Positions 51,955 to 61,980 of a stretch of DNA of 64,000 bases are shown piece after piece. This DNA comes from Candidatus Epulonipiscium sp. (GTDB lineage: Bacteria; Bacillota_A; Clostridia; Lachnospirales; Cellulosilyticaceae), in assembly GCA_012841565.1 (NCBI GenBank), contig DUUM01000230.1:1-64000 (forward strand). The letters run 5' to 3'. Each line of letters starts with the position of its first letter. The stretch's first letter is position 1. A program made the position numbers and the translations under genes. Under the pieces are notes generated by a model that saw nothing but the letters and a program-made list of their open reading frames with translations, ran no database searches and was not told the origin of the DNA.

Positions 51955-52225
51955 TTATCAGCAATGACGATGTTAGTAAGGTATGTAAACCTTTAGAGAG
52001 AAAGTGCCTTGGCTGTAAGCACTTTTAGAATTTTACATAATCCCCAATTTCCCATCTGAGCTATACTTTTGAACCTTTCAAGTTGAACTTTTCAATATGA
52101 AGGAATTAGAGAGTATCGGTCGCCCGTTATAGCAACTCGAGTGTTTATGTCATTGGCATAAAAACAAGGGTGGTACCGCGAAACTTTCAGCTTCGTCCCT
52201 TACCGGGACGGGGCTTTTTTATTTT
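51955..52225 (+). ncRNA. T-box leader of pheST
   Basis: The leader shows an AGUA element (TTAGTAAGG), the AGAGAG bulge, the apical GGCTGTAAGC, and the antiterminator T-box GGGTGGTACCGCG (52168-52180). A terminator follows (AGCTTCGTCCC with GGGACGGGGCT, then T6; 52189-52223). ATGTAAA pairs with TTTACAT in stem I and leaves a specifier loop with UUC at about 52049-52051, fitting Phe. Two similar 13-14-base hairpins (TTGAACCTTTCAAG and TTGAACTTTTCAA) lie at 52069-52095, in the position of stem II. Confidence 0.92.
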
Positions 52226-52273
52226 TTGGGGTCTCTTAGAGTAGATTATGGAAGACAAAATCAAGACAAAAAC

Positions 52274-52286
52274 GGGGACAGTCCCC
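52274..52286. repeat. Short palindrome GGGGACAGTCCCC before pheS
   Basis: A 13-bp palindrome 27 bases before the pheS ATG, followed by ATCGAAAGGAGAAA. The same 13-mer with a similar tail stands before pheT (53348-53360). The outer bases GGGGAC and GTCCCC are those of the REP-like family with the rest missing. Confidence 0.85.
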
Positions 52287-52313
52287 AAAGTGAACAATCG
52301 AAAGGAGAAACAA

Positions 52314-53336
52314 ATGAGAGATAAGTTAGCAATAATCAAAGAAGAAGCCATACAAGCTTTAGAATCAGCAACACTCCTAAAAGAATTAGAAGACCTTAGG
52401 GTAAAATATTTAGGAAAAAAAGGAGAACTCACAGCGGTACTTCGCGGAATGGGCGGGGTATCAGCAGAAGAGCGCCCGGTGATTGGCCAGTTAGCCAATG
52501 ATATTAGGGAAAGCATTGAGACCCTTATTGAAACAAAAAAAGAAGCTCTAGAAGCTCATGCCCAAGAAGAACGTTTATTACAAGAAATTATTGACGTAAC
52601 AATGCCAGGTAAAAAACCTGAAATAGGTCATATGCACCCAATCCAAACAACACTAGAAGAAATCCAAAATATATTTTTGGGAATGGGATATGAAATTGTA
52701 GATGGGCGAGAAGTGGAAACAGGCTACTATAACTTTGATGCTTTGAACTTAGGGCCAGATCATCCAGCGAGAGATGAGCAAGATACCTTTTACTTTACAA
52801 GAAATATGATGCTTCGTACATCTACATCCCCAGTGCAAGTTCATACAATGGAAGACCGTAAGACGCCTCCTATTCGTATTATAGCGCCTGGTAGAGTCTA
52901 TCGTAGTGATGAGGTAGACGCCACACATTCACCCGTATTTCACCAGATTGAAGGGCTTGTAATCGATAAAGATATTACCTTTGGAGATTTAAAAGGCGCC
53001 TTAGCTGAGTTTGCAAAATCATTATTTGGCGATAAAGCACAAGTTAAATTTAGACCACACTATTTCCCATTTACAGAGCCAAGTGCAGAAGTTGACGTAT
53101 CTTGCGTTATGTGTGAAGGAAAAGGATGTAGCGTTTGTAAAGGAACGGGATGGATAGAAGTATTAGGATGTGGAATGGTACACCCTAAAGTTCTTGAAAT
53201 GGCAGGAATTGATCCCACTATTTATAGTGGATTTGCCTTTGGAATGGGACTTGAGCGTATTACTATGCTAAAATATAACATTCATGATTTACGTTTATTT
53301 TATGAAAATGACGTAAGATTTATATCCCAGTTTTAA
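52314..53336 (+). CDS. pheS: Phenylalanyl-tRNA synthetase alpha subunit
   Basis: A 340-residue class II subunit. N-terminal coiled coil (about 1-85), motif 2 region with [15 protein letters not shown], and motif 3 [15 protein letters not shown] Cys cluster [17 protein letters not shown] near residues 263-280 fits the Zn-like loop of some bacterial PheS. The ATG at 52314 follows GAAAGGAGAAACAA; upstream in-frame ATG at 52248 would place the GGGGACAGTCCCC palindrome inside the gene and has no ribosome site. Forms an alpha2-beta2 enzyme with PheT. Confidence 0.97.
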   Translation: MRDKLAIIKEEAIQALESATLLKELEDLRVKYLGKKGELTAVLRGMGGVSAEERPVIGQLANDIRESIETLIETKKEALEAHAQEERLLQEIIDVTMPGKKPEIGHMHPIQTTLEEIQNIFLGMGYEIVDGREVETGYYNFDALNLGPDHPARDEQDTFYFTRNMMLRTSTSPVQVHTMEDRKTPPIRIIAPGRVYRSDEVDATHSPVFHQIEGLVIDKDITFGDLKGALAEFAKSLFGDKAQVKFRPHYFPFTEPSAEVDVSCVMCEGKGCSVCKGTGWIEVLGCGMVHPKVLEMAGIDPTIYSGFAFGMGLERITMLKYNIHDLRLFYENDVRFISQF

Positions 53337-53347
53337 TCTAACCTAAA

Positions 53348-53360
53348 GGGGACAGTCCCC
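53348..53360. repeat. Short palindrome GGGGACAGTCCCC before pheT
   Basis: Identical 13-mer to that before pheS. The tail TATCGAAAGGAGAAATAA is also close to the pheS one. It lies in the 57-base gap between pheS and pheT. Confidence 0.85.
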
Positions 53361-53393
53361 AATGAGTTTAAGTATCGAAAGGAGAAATAAGTT

Positions 53394-55787
53394 ATGAATA
53401 TACCAATGTCTTGGTTAAGAGAGTACGCAGATGTAGATTGCGACATTGTAACATTTACAGACGGAATGATCATGTCTGGTTCAAATATAGAAACATTTAA
53501 AGAAGTAGGAGCAGAAATCTCAAACATCGTGTGGGGGAAAATTACCACTGTAGAGGCTCATCCAGATGCAGATAAGCTACGTATCATGGCAGTAGAGGCA
53601 GGCGGAGATACCCCACTTCAAATCGTAACAGCAGCAGCTAACGTAAATGAAGGGGATGTTATTCCAGTAGCTCTGCACGGGGCTACCCTTCCAGGCGGAA
53701 TGAAGATTAAAACGGGTAAATTAAGAGGCATTGAGTCTCAAGGAATGATGTGCTCAGTTAATGAACTTGGCTTTGGAGAAGGAGATATTGAAGATGCACC
53801 TGAGGATGGTGTCTATATTTGCCCCAATGAAGTGACACTAGGGGCGGATGTAAAGCCATACTTTGGCCTAGATGAAACTGTTGTTGAATATGAAATCACA
53901 TCAGATAGACCAGATTGCTTTAGCATTTTAGGCCTTGCTCGTGAAGCAGCAGCAACGTTTAATAAACCATTTAGATTTCCAAAAATCACAGTGCCAGAAG
54001 TTGGCGGCAATGCAAAAGAAATGGCTGCAATCGAAATACAAAATGAGGAACTGTGCCCAAGATACGCAGCTAGAATGATACAAAATGTTAAAGTAGGACC
54101 CTCACCAAAATGGCTAAAAGATCGTCTTATCTCAGCAGGACTTCGCCCAATTAATAATATTGTAGACGTAACAAACTACATGTTATTAGAATTTGGACAA
54201 CCAATGCATGCCTTTGATTATGATAAATTAGCAGACCACAAGATAATGGTTAGAAATGCAAAAGAAGGGGAAAAGCTCACAACACTTCTAGAAGACGAAG
54301 TTACTCTAGACCCATCTATACTCGTTATTGCAGATTCACAAAAAGCAATTGCAATCGCAGGCATTATGGGGGGACAAGATACGAAAGTAACAGAAGAAAC
54401 AAAGACAATCCTATTTGAGTGTGCTAACTTTAAGGGCTCTAACATTAGAGTATCTTCAAAGAAACTAGGCATTCGTAGTGATTCTTCCGTAAAATATACA
54501 AAAGGTCTGGACCCAAATACAGTCGGTATTGCAGTGGACCGTGCAGCTCAATTAGTTGCAAAGATTGGGGCAGGAGAAGTTGTATCAGGGGTTATTGATA
54601 TCTATCCTAACAAGCGTGAACCGGTTACACTTTCTTACAACCCAGAACAAATCAATCGCTTTTTAGGAACAAATATATCGGAAGATGAAATGGTGGATTA
54701 CTTTACACGCCTAGAATTTATCGTGGATCAAGGGAATAAAACAGTAACAATCCCAACCTTTAGACCTGATATAACAATAATGGCGGACCTTGCAGAAGAA
54801 GTAGCAAGACTCTATGGCTATGATAAAATTGAACCAACACTAGAGCGTGGTACCCCTACAGTGGGTGTAAAAAATAGAGAGCAGCAAATAACAGATGTTA
54901 TTAGACACGTCATGAGTGTCCACGGCATTCACGGGGCAATGACATACACATTTGAGAGTCCTAAGGTGTTTAATAAGCTTAATATAGCCAAGGACTCACC
55001 TCTTAGAGATGCTCTTACAATAACCAATCCTCTAGGAGAAGACTTTAGTGTTATGAGAACTTCAACCCTAAATGGAATCCTTTCTTCAATTAGCACAAAC
55101 TACAATAGAAGAAATGAAAGCGCAGCTCTTTATGAAGTAGGAAAAGTATTTATTAAGCAAGATGGGGAAAATCTACCGAAAGAACTTAAAAAGCTCACCA
55201 TTGCAATGTATGGATCAGAAGTAGACTTCTATACATTAAAAGGGGCAGTGGAATCATTAGTTGACAAACTAAGATGTGGGGATCAAGTAGACTACAGCAG
55301 AAATGACAATGCAACCTGGATGCACCCAGGAAGAAGAGCAGATATGATTGTAGGAAAAAACATCATTGGAACTTTTGGTGAAATTCATCCAGCAGTTACT
55401 AAAAACTACAATATTAAAGCCAATGTTTATTTTGCAGAAATAGATATGGAAGGACTATTAGCCATTGCTAAACTAGAAGGAGACTTTATACCATTACCTA
55501 AGTTCCCATCAACAAGCAGAGATATTGCCATGCTTGTAAAAGAAGAAGTGCTAGCTGGGGATATTGCTAAGATTATTAAACAACGTAGTGGAAAGATTTT
55601 AGAAAGCTATAAGTTATTTGACGTATACAAAGGCAAACAAGTAGAAGATGGGTATAAATCCATAGCCTATAATATAAGCTTTAGAGCGGCAGACAGAACC
55701 TTAACAGAAGATGAAATTTCAAAAACAATGACTAAAATAATAAACGGCTTAGAAACTAACCTAGGGGCACAACTTAGGGATCACTAA
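53394..55787 (+). CDS. pheT: Phenylalanyl-tRNA synthetase beta subunit
   Basis: A 797-residue subunit. A tRNA-binding EMAP-like domain (about 40-150; HPDADKLRIMAVEAGG), B3/B4 editing domain (about 210-385), B5 domain (about 405-475), the catalytic-like core, and a C-terminal anticodon FDX-ACB domain (about 703-796; PKFPSTSRDIAMLV). Length and order are normal. GAAAGGAGAAATAAGTT precedes the ATG. Second gene of the T-box operon. Confidence 0.97.
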   Translation: MNIPMSWLREYADVDCDIVTFTDGMIMSGSNIETFKEVGAEISNIVWGKITTVEAHPDADKLRIMAVEAGGDTPLQIVTAAANVNEGDVIPVALHGATLPGGMKIKTGKLRGIESQGMMCSVNELGFGEGDIEDAPEDGVYICPNEVTLGADVKPYFGLDETVVEYEITSDRPDCFSILGLAREAAATFNKPFRFPKITVPEVGGNAKEMAAIEIQNEELCPRYAARMIQNVKVGPSPKWLKDRLISAGLRPINNIVDVTNYMLLEFGQPMHAFDYDKLADHKIMVRNAKEGEKLTTLLEDEVTLDPSILVIADSQKAIAIAGIMGGQDTKVTEETKTILFECANFKGSNIRVSSKKLGIRSDSSVKYTKGLDPNTVGIAVDRAAQLVAKIGAGEVVSGVIDIYPNKREPVTLSYNPEQINRFLGTNISEDEMVDYFTRLEFIVDQGNKTVTIPTFRPDITIMADLAEEVARLYGYDKIEPTLERGTPTVGVKNREQQITDVIRHVMSVHGIHGAMTYTFESPKVFNKLNIAKDSPLRDALTITNPLGEDFSVMRTSTLNGILSSISTNYNRRNESAALYEVGKVFIKQDGENLPKELKKLTIAMYGSEVDFYTLKGAVESLVDKLRCGDQVDYSRNDNATWMHPGRRADMIVGKNIIGTFGEIHPAVTKNYNIKANVYFAEIDMEGLLAIAKLEGDFIPLPKFPSTSRDIAMLVKEEVLAGDIAKIIKQRSGKILESYKLFDVYKGKQVEDGYKSIAYNISFRAADRTLTEDEISKTMTKIINGLETNLGAQLRDH

Positions 55788-55845
55788 GTTTAATGGAATA
55801 GGTTTATAAAGCAAACTAAGGAAGTAAACGAAGGAAGGTAAAACC

Positions 55846-56493
55846 ATGCTAATTAAAACCGGCAGTAAACTAGTAATGATTGGTGACTCAATTACAGATT
55901 GTGGTAGACAGCGTCCTATTGGAGAAGGGTATAAAGGCGAGTTAGGGGAAGGGTATGTTTCCTTAGTACATGCACTGATAGATGCAACTTATCCAGAACG
56001 AGAGATTAGAACGATTAACATGGGTATTAGTGGAAACACATCGGATGATTTAAAAGCAAGATGGAAGACCGATTTAATGGCATTAAAGCCAGACTGGGTA
56101 TCTATTTTAATAGGGATTAATGATATTTGGCGAAAGGTAGATCACCCGGCTCAATATGAACTGCATATTCCAGTAGAAGACTATAAAGCAAACGTAGATT
56201 ATATGGTAGCAGATGCAAAAGCAGCAGGCATAAACGTCGTGTTAATGACGCCTTTTATGATGGAAAACAATGAAAATGATTTTATGAGGCAACAAGCAGA
56301 AGTATATGGGCAAATATGCAAAGAAATTGCACAAAAGCATGAGGTGATTTTCGTTGACCTACAAGCTGAATTTAATAATTTTTTAGCCTTTAATTACTCA
56401 GCCGTTTTATCAGGAGACAGAGTTCATCCTAACCGTGTAGGGCATATGATTATTGCAAAAGCATTTTTAAACGCAGTACAAATTAAATGGTAA
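55846..56493 (+). CDS. SGNH/GDSL-type hydrolase
   Basis: A 215-residue cytoplasmic esterase. Block I VMIGDSITDCGR holds the nucleophile Ser, block II GISGNTSDDL the Gly, block III IGINDIW the Asn, and block V GDRVHPNRVGH the Asp/His pair. Such proteins deacylate carbohydrates or lipids. It follows pheT by 58 bases, with GAAGGAAGGTAAAACC before the ATG, so it may be read from the pheST transcript. A strong terminator follows. Confidence 0.9.
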   Translation: MLIKTGSKLVMIGDSITDCGRQRPIGEGYKGELGEGYVSLVHALIDATYPEREIRTINMGISGNTSDDLKARWKTDLMALKPDWVSILIGINDIWRKVDHPAQYELHIPVEDYKANVDYMVADAKAAGINVVLMTPFMMENNENDFMRQQAEVYGQICKEIAQKHEVIFVDLQAEFNNFLAFNYSAVLSGDRVHPNRVGHMIIAKAFLNAVQIKW

Positions 56494-56530
56494 AGATGTT
56501 TACACAGCATTACCATATCTTAAATAAATT

Positions 56531-56587
56531 AAAAAACAAGTGTGCTAGAATCTTCCGTAGTGGAAACTCTAGCACACTTGTTTTTTG
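56531..56587. terminator. Bidirectional terminator between SGNH hydrolase and pyrI
   Basis: AAAAAACAAGTGTGCTAGA pairs with TCTAGCACACTTGTTTTTT around a 19-base loop. A on one side, T on the other. Serves both converging genes. Confidence 0.93.
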
Positions 56588-56610
56588 ATTAGAAAGATAT
56601 TATTAGATAC

Positions 56611-57045
56611 CTACATATTTGGAATCGTATACAAGTCATCACAATACTGGCAACTATAAATTCCTTTTTCCTCATTAACCAATTCGAAAACATGTGTTAC
56701 ATGATTTTCAATAGAGGTGATACATCTTGGGTTTTTACACTTAATAGCGCCTTCAACCACAGATGGAAGTTGTAATTTGATTTTTTCTGAGATGACTTCA
56801 TCTTTGATAATGTTAACCGTCACATTAGGATCAATCAGACCCAGTATAGCAAAATCAATATCAATCTCATCTTCAATTTTAATAATATCCTTTTTACCTA
56901 GCTTGCTACTTTGAGCATTGATAATAAGAGCAACTGTAAAATCAGCTTTATCAAGGCCAAGGTAATTAAAAATGGCAGTCCCATGTCCGGCTTTAATGTG
57001 GTCAATAACAACGCCTTTTTTTATACTATTAATAGTTAATCTCAT
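56611..57045 (-). CDS. pyrI: Aspartate carbamoyltransferase regulatory chain
   Basis: A 144-residue protein. N-terminal nucleotide domain (about 1-95; [19 protein letters not shown]) and a C-terminal zinc domain with Cys pairs [10 protein letters not shown] and YSCQYCDDL. It binds ATP/CTP-type effectors and joins catalytic trimers into the dodecamer. Its start overlaps the pyrB stop by 4 bases. pyrI is found in a minority of Firmicutes. Confidence 0.96.
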   Translation of the reverse strand: MRLTINSIKKGVVIDHIKAGHGTAIFNYLGLDKADFTVALIINAQSSKLGKKDIIKIEDEIDIDFAILGLIDPNVTVNIIKDEVISEKIKLQLPSVVEGAIKCKNPRCITSIENHVTHVFELVNEEKGIYSCQYCDDLYTIPNM

Positions 57046-57974
57046 AGGGACACCTCCAATAATTTAATCATAAGGGCCATTCTAACAAACATACCGTACT
57101 TGGCCTGTTTGAAATACACAGCTCTAGGATCATTATCTACCTCAAGGGCAATTTCATTAACTCTAGGAAGTGGATGCATGACAATTAAATCCTCTGATGC
57201 CTTTTTCATTTTTTCCTTATCAAGTATATAACTATCTTTTAAACGCACATAATCTTGCTCATTAAAAAACCGCTCTCTTTGTACCCTGGTCATGTATAAA
57301 ATATCAAGCTGACCAATGGTTTTTTCAAGATTTGCAGTTTCAATAAATTCAATATTTTGTTTTTCTAATATGTGGGTTCTAATATACTCTGGAATTTTAA
57401 GCTCATCTGGGGAAATAAGGACAAATTTAACATTGTCGTATTTAACCATGGCTTTAATAAGCGAGTGGACAGTTCGTCCGAATTTTAAATCGCCACAAAG
57501 ACCAATAGTAAGGTTAGAAAGACGCCCTTTGATTGTCTGAATGGTTAAAAGATCAGTTAAAGTTTGAGTGGGATGCTGATGGCCACCATCACCTGCATTA
57601 ATAACAGGGATACTTGAATGTAAAGAGGCTACCTTAGGTGCACCTTCTTTAGGGTGTCTCATAACAGCAATATCTGCGTAACAACCGACAGTCCTAATAG
57701 TGTCAGCAATACTCTCGCCTTTTGCAGCGGAGCTTGAACTTGGCTCTGAAAATCCTAGAACACTTCCGCCTAAACGAAGCATAGCTGCCTCAAAACTAAG
57801 CCTAGTTCTAGTGCTTGGTTCATAAAATAGTGTTGCTAAAAGTTTTCCTTTACAAGCCTCTGAATAATTTTCAGGGTTTGCAATAATCTCTCCAGCTAAG
57901 GTTAGTATATCATCTAGTTCTGCTGGTGATAAATCCATTGGTTGAATCAAATGCTTAACATTATCTTTATTCAT
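57042..57974 (-). CDS. pyrB: Aspartate carbamoyltransferase catalytic chain
   Basis: A 310-residue enzyme. The carbamoyl-phosphate motif is [21 protein letters not shown], followed by [15 protein letters not shown] and HPLPRVNEI. It condenses carbamoyl phosphate with aspartate, the first committed step of pyrimidine synthesis. GAAAGGGAGAGATAAT precedes the ATG. Only pyrB and pyrI are here, so the rest of the pathway lies elsewhere. I did not see a PyrR-type attenuator in the 300-base upstream region. Confidence 0.97.
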   Translation of the reverse strand: MNKDNVKHLIQPMDLSPAELDDILTLAGEIIANPENYSEACKGKLLATLFYEPSTRTRLSFEAAMLRLGGSVLGFSEPSSSSAAKGESIADTIRTVGCYADIAVMRHPKEGAPKVASLHSSIPVINAGDGGHQHPTQTLTDLLTIQTIKGRLSNLTIGLCGDLKFGRTVHSLIKAMVKYDNVKFVLISPDELKIPEYIRTHILEKQNIEFIETANLEKTIGQLDILYMTRVQRERFFNEQDYVRLKDSYILDKEKMKKASEDLIVMHPLPRVNEIALEVDNDPRAVYFKQAKYGMFVRMALMIKLLEVSL

Positions 57975-58191
57975 ATTATCTCTCCCTTTCAGTCTCTCTT
58001 GGACTAGTTTAAAGGTTCCACAAATATAGTATCACTCTTAGAAAACAAAATCAACATATTTAACCAATAAAATCTGAAGAAATATCAAGGGAATATACAG
58101 AAAGATTGATTCTTTCCATGTGTGGTGTATTAGGTTTGTTTTGGTTAATCGATGTTCAAATGTAAATCGCTAACTAATATTAGTTTATTCA

Positions 58192-58233
58192 TTGACATAA
58201 TAAGACGAAGATGCTATATTGTTTGTACAATAT
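58192..58233 (+). promoter_or_regulatory. Promoter and operator of the second sugar ABC operon
   Basis: TTGACA at 58192-58197, 17-base spacer, TATATT at 58215-58220. The inverted repeat ATATTGT-TTGT-ACAATAT (58216-58233) covers the -10 box and start point and could bind a repressor. The rest of the 57975-58311 gap is AT-rich with nothing further recognised except the pyrB upstream region. Confidence 0.75.
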
Positions 58234-58311
58234 GTTGGTTAAAATATACACTATGTAAATCTAACATGTAAAACTTGATGTGAGTTTGTAACTATGGAGG
58301 TGTGTGGGAAA

Positions 58312-61086
58312 ATGAAAACGAAAAGAATATCAATCTCAATTTTAACAGTATTTTTATTAATATTTGCGACAGCTTTGTTAGCTCCATATGGGGAGGATGA
58401 AGAGAGAGAATTAGTAAGTTATGATTACTCTCAGATTGAAGTAAATACAAATAAAGAACAAATTATTTTGAATCTAAAAGACAATAAGGATTTAGAGTAT
58501 AAACGCAGTTTCAATATAATAGAGCCAGGGGAATACTATATTGAAGCACAATATCTTCCTAAAGAAGGAAATGGTAGAGACATGCAATTTAACATCTATA
58601 TTGATGGGGTGAATATCGCAAAGCAATCTGGTGTATCCTCTTTATCAAGGTTTTTTATAAGTTCGCCAGAGTTTAAGCAAACATTAGCAGGAGATGAAGT
58701 TCGCCCAGAACAATCAGAAATATTTGTTAGAAGCAAGGAAGCATTTAGGGATAATTCTAAGTCATTAATAAAAATCTTTTTAGAAATAGGTGAACATAGC
58801 TTAGAAATTATAAATATTAAAGAAGAATGTGAAATAGATGCAATTTATTTGTCTCCTGTAAAGGGGAGAACTTATGAAGCGTATGTAGAAGGCTCACCCA
58901 ATAAGGAAGGAGCGAGCAATTACATTAACCGTGTTGAAGCAGAAATGCCTTACCTAAAGTCCGTAGCAGATTTATATCCTATATATGACCGGTCAAGTCC
59001 TTATACAACACCATATAACCCAACTGACTTAAGATATAATACCATTGGTGGTCAAAATTGGTCAGATGAGGGACAGTGGATTGAGTGGTTAATAGACGTA
59101 CCAAAAGATGACCATTATCAGATAGGATTGAGATATAGGCAAAACTTAAATAAAGGCGTGGAAAGCCTTAGAAGAATCGAAATAGATGGAGAGGTATTAT
59201 TTGATGATTTGGAAGAGGTACCATTTGATTACTCAGTTAATTGGCAACAAAAGTTCCTAGGAGATGATGAGCCTTACTCATTTTATCTTACAGAAGGGGA
59301 ACATAGGATAAGGATGGAAGTATCTTTAGGTGAACTATCAGAGATAATCCCGCAAATGAATGATACTATTTATGATCTTAATACACTGTATAGAAAGATA
59401 ATAATGATTACTGGCACTGTGCCAGATATTTATAGAGACTACAACCTAGATGTGGCAATACCAGACCTTATGGAAAGCTTTAACGCTATAAAAATGCAAT
59501 TAGAAAGCTATGAAGCGTATTTAGGTAACCGTTACGGAGAAAAAAACTACTCTTCTAGGGTTATATCGCAGATGGTTAGGCAAATAGATGGGTTTATAAA
59601 GAAACCATATATTATTCAAAAAAACTTAAGTGTATTTAAAACAAATATATCAGCAGCTGCTGAATGGGTACTTTCATTTGAAGAGCAGCCTCTTGAGATA
59701 GATAGCTTTTACATAACAGGTGTTGGTGTGGCGTTGCCTAAAGTGGAGACTAATCTTTTAGGAAAGATAGGTCATGAGATGAGGTCGTTTTCCGGTTCCT
59801 TTTTCCGAGACTACAGTAATATAGGGTCTGTTGATCAAAATGAGGACATGCCAACTATTACTGTATGGGTAAATAAGGGGAGAGACCAAGCCAATGTAAT
59901 AAAAAGGCTCATCGATAATAACTTTACTAAAGATACAGGGATTGGCGTGAATATAAACCTTGTGCAAGGCGCCTTAGTAAAAGCTGCCATTGCAGGAAAA
60001 GGGCCAGATGTGAACTTATTTACCACTAGGGGAGAGGCGATGAACTTAGCATTTCGCGGTGCCTTATTACCTCTTGATGAGTTTCGTGAATTTGACGAAT
60101 TGACAAAAGATTATATGGAAAATGCCTTTGTACCATATGAATATGATGAGAATTTTTATGCTATTCCAGAAGAGCAAGTATTTTACACCATGTTTGTTAG
60201 GACGGATATTCTTAATAGTTTATCCATTGATTACCCAAAGACTTGGGATGATTTAATGAATATAATGCCTGTTCTTCAAGGAGAAAATTTAGAAATAGGT
60301 CTACCATATACAGATGGCTATGCAACCATGAATAGCGGAATAGGAACAATAAATTTATTACCAACTCTTTTAGCACAAAGAGGAATAGGAATCTACAATG
60401 AAGATAATACAAAGATTGTTCTAGACTCTAGTGAAGCATATGAGGCCTTTAAAATGTGGTCTGATTTTTACACAATGTATGATTTCCCTCTTTATAAGGA
60501 TGATTTTAATAGATTTAGAACTGGCGAGATGCCAATTATTGTTGCACCTTATACCCTATATAATAATCTGAGAAAGGCAGCACCGGAGATTTCAGGGCAA
60601 TGGAAAATGGTCAATCTTCCAGGGACAAAAAATGAAAATGGAGAAATAGATATTTCAACTAGTGCTAGTGGCTCATGTAGTATTATTCTAAAAGATAGTA
60701 AGAATAAAGAGGCAGCATGGGAGTTTGTAAAATGGTGGAATAGCAGCGAAACTCAGGGCTTGTTCGCGAAGGAAATAGAATCAGAACTTAGTATACTTGG
60801 AAGATATACGCCAGCAAATATTAAAGCTTTTGATCATACAAATTGGTATGAAGATGAAAAGGAAATACTGTTAAAACAATGGAAGAGTGTGGTGGAAATA
60901 CCAGAAGTTACTGGTGGATATTATGTTTCTAGAAATATAGATAATGCTTTTAGAGCTGTGTACTATAACTCAGAAAATCCAAGAGAGAACCTATACTATT
61001 GGATGAATATGGTTAATGAGGAACTACTTAGAAAGCAAACAAAAGTTAATGTAAGAAAGGAAGTTCAAGATGGTGGAAAAAGCTAA
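58312..61086 (+). CDS. Very large sugar-binding protein with N-terminal carbohydrate-binding-like domains
   Basis: A 924-residue exported protein. Signal or anchor segment at about 5-25, without a lipobox Cys. Two beta-rich domains (about 40-200 and 215-345) resemble CBM6/35-type folds, with GQWIEWLIDVPKDDHYQIGL and EGEHRIRMEVSLGE. A helical linker follows. Residues about 510-920 form a family 1 solute-binding domain (PTITVWVNKGRDQANVIKRL, GKGPDVNLFTTRGEAMNLAF, GEMPIIVAPYTLYNNL, EAAWEFVKWWNS). Ordinary binding proteins have 420-460 residues. The ATG at 58312 follows TATGGAGGTGTGTGGGAAA; an earlier ATG at 58294 overlaps this site. The first gene of the operon; it overlaps the permease by 17 bases. 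Confidence 0.88.
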   Translation: MKTKRISISILTVFLLIFATALLAPYGEDEERELVSYDYSQIEVNTNKEQIILNLKDNKDLEYKRSFNIIEPGEYYIEAQYLPKEGNGRDMQFNIYIDGVNIAKQSGVSSLSRFFISSPEFKQTLAGDEVRPEQSEIFVRSKEAFRDNSKSLIKIFLEIGEHSLEIINIKEECEIDAIYLSPVKGRTYEAYVEGSPNKEGASNYINRVEAEMPYLKSVADLYPIYDRSSPYTTPYNPTDLRYNTIGGQNWSDEGQWIEWLIDVPKDDHYQIGLRYRQNLNKGVESLRRIEIDGEVLFDDLEEVPFDYSVNWQQKFLGDDEPYSFYLTEGEHRIRMEVSLGELSEIIPQMNDTIYDLNTLYRKIIMITGTVPDIYRDYNLDVAIPDLMESFNAIKMQLESYEAYLGNRYGEKNYSSRVISQMVRQIDGFIKKPYIIQKNLSVFKTNISAAAEWVLSFEEQPLEIDSFYITGVGVALPKVETNLLGKIGHEMRSFSGSFFRDYSNIGSVDQNEDMPTITVWVNKGRDQANVIKRLIDNNFTKDTGIGVNINLVQGALVKAAIAGKGPDVNLFTTRGEAMNLAFRGALLPLDEFREFDELTKDYMENAFVPYEYDENFYAIPEEQVFYTMFVRTDILNSLSIDYPKTWDDLMNIMPVLQGENLEIGLPYTDGYATMNSGIGTINLLPTLLAQRGIGIYNEDNTKIVLDSSEAYEAFKMWSDFYTMYDFPLYKDDFNRFRTGEMPIIVAPYTLYNNLRKAAPEISGQWKMVNLPGTKNENGEIDISTSASGSCSIILKDSKNKEAAWEFVKWWNSSETQGLFAKEIESELSILGRYTPANIKAFDHTNWYEDEKEILLKQWKSVVEIPEVTGGYYVSRNIDNAFRAVYYNSENPRENLYYWMNMVNEELLRKQTKVNVRKEVQDGGKS

Positions 61087-61978
61087 AGATTTATTAAGTG
61101 AAGTTAAAAAAAACAAAACAAGCTATTATATGATGCTACCTTTTTTACTTTTATTTTTCATATTTACGATTTTGCCAGTTATATTATCTGTGTTTCTAAG
61201 TTTTACAGATTATGATATGGTTCAAAAACCAATATTTGTTGGATTTGAGAACTATCTTCAAATGTTTTTAAATGATGAATACTTTGTAGTAGCCCTTAAA
61301 AACACATTGATATTTGCTATCATAGTAGGGCCATTAAGCTATTTTACCTGTTTTATAATTGCTTGGATGATTAATGATTTAAAACCCATGATGCGAGCCT
61401 TTGTTACAGCTTTATTTTATATACCAACCATCGTTGGGGCGGCTGGATGGGGTGTCTGGAAGCTATTATTTAGTCCAGATGAATATGGATTTGTTAATGG
61501 AATTTTAATGAATTTTGGTTTTTTAAACCAACCAATAGGATGGTTCACAGACGAAAAGTATATTATGCCAATATTAATTATTGTTCAATTATGGCTTAGT
61601 ATGGGGATTAGCTTTTTAGCATTTATAGCAGGATTTCAAAATGTTGATAAGACTTTATATGAAGCAGGTATGGTAGATGGCATTAAGAATAGATTTCAAG
61701 AGTTATATTATATAACCATGCCAGCTATGGCAAATCAAATGGTATTTGGAGCAGTCATGCAAATTATAGCAAGTTTTACAGTAGCAGAAGTATCCATACA
61801 ATTGGCGGGGCTACCCAGTGCAGGATATGCAGGAGAGACTATTGTTACTCATATTATAGACTATGGGAACTTAAGGTTTGAATTTGGATACGCCTGTGCC
61901 ATGGCGGTAGTTTTGGTAATTATGATGCAATATTTCAAGAAACTAACAATTTGGTTGATTGGAAAGGTTGGGCATTAA
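61070..61978 (+). CDS. Sugar ABC transporter permease (MalF/UgpA type)
   Basis: A 302-residue six-segment permease. EAA loop YEAGMVDGIKNRFQELYYIT near residues 198-217. Starts inside the end of the binding-protein gene. Channel partner of the next gene; no ATPase gene is nearby. Confidence 0.93.
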   Translation: MVEKAKDLLSEVKKNKTSYYMMLPFLLLFFIFTILPVILSVFLSFTDYDMVQKPIFVGFENYLQMFLNDEYFVVALKNTLIFAIIVGPLSYFTCFIIAWMINDLKPMMRAFVTALFYIPTIVGAAGWGVWKLLFSPDEYGFVNGILMNFGFLNQPIGWFTDEKYIMPILIIVQLWLSMGISFLAFIAGFQNVDKTLYEAGMVDGIKNRFQELYYITMPAMANQMVFGAVMQIIASFTVAEVSIQLAGLPSAGYAGETIVTHIIDYGNLRFEFGYACAMAVVLVIMMQYFKKLTIWLIGKVGH

Positions 61979-61980
61979 AT

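Noticed and set aside
52248..52313. N-terminal extension of PheS from the ATG at 52248
   Set aside because: It would translate the leader with the GGGGACAGTCCCC palindrome and ribosome site; PheS homology starts at 52314.
57975..58311. PyrR attenuator or other riboswitch before pyrB
   Set aside because: No PyrR-binding-loop motif or terminator/antiterminator pair could be recognised.
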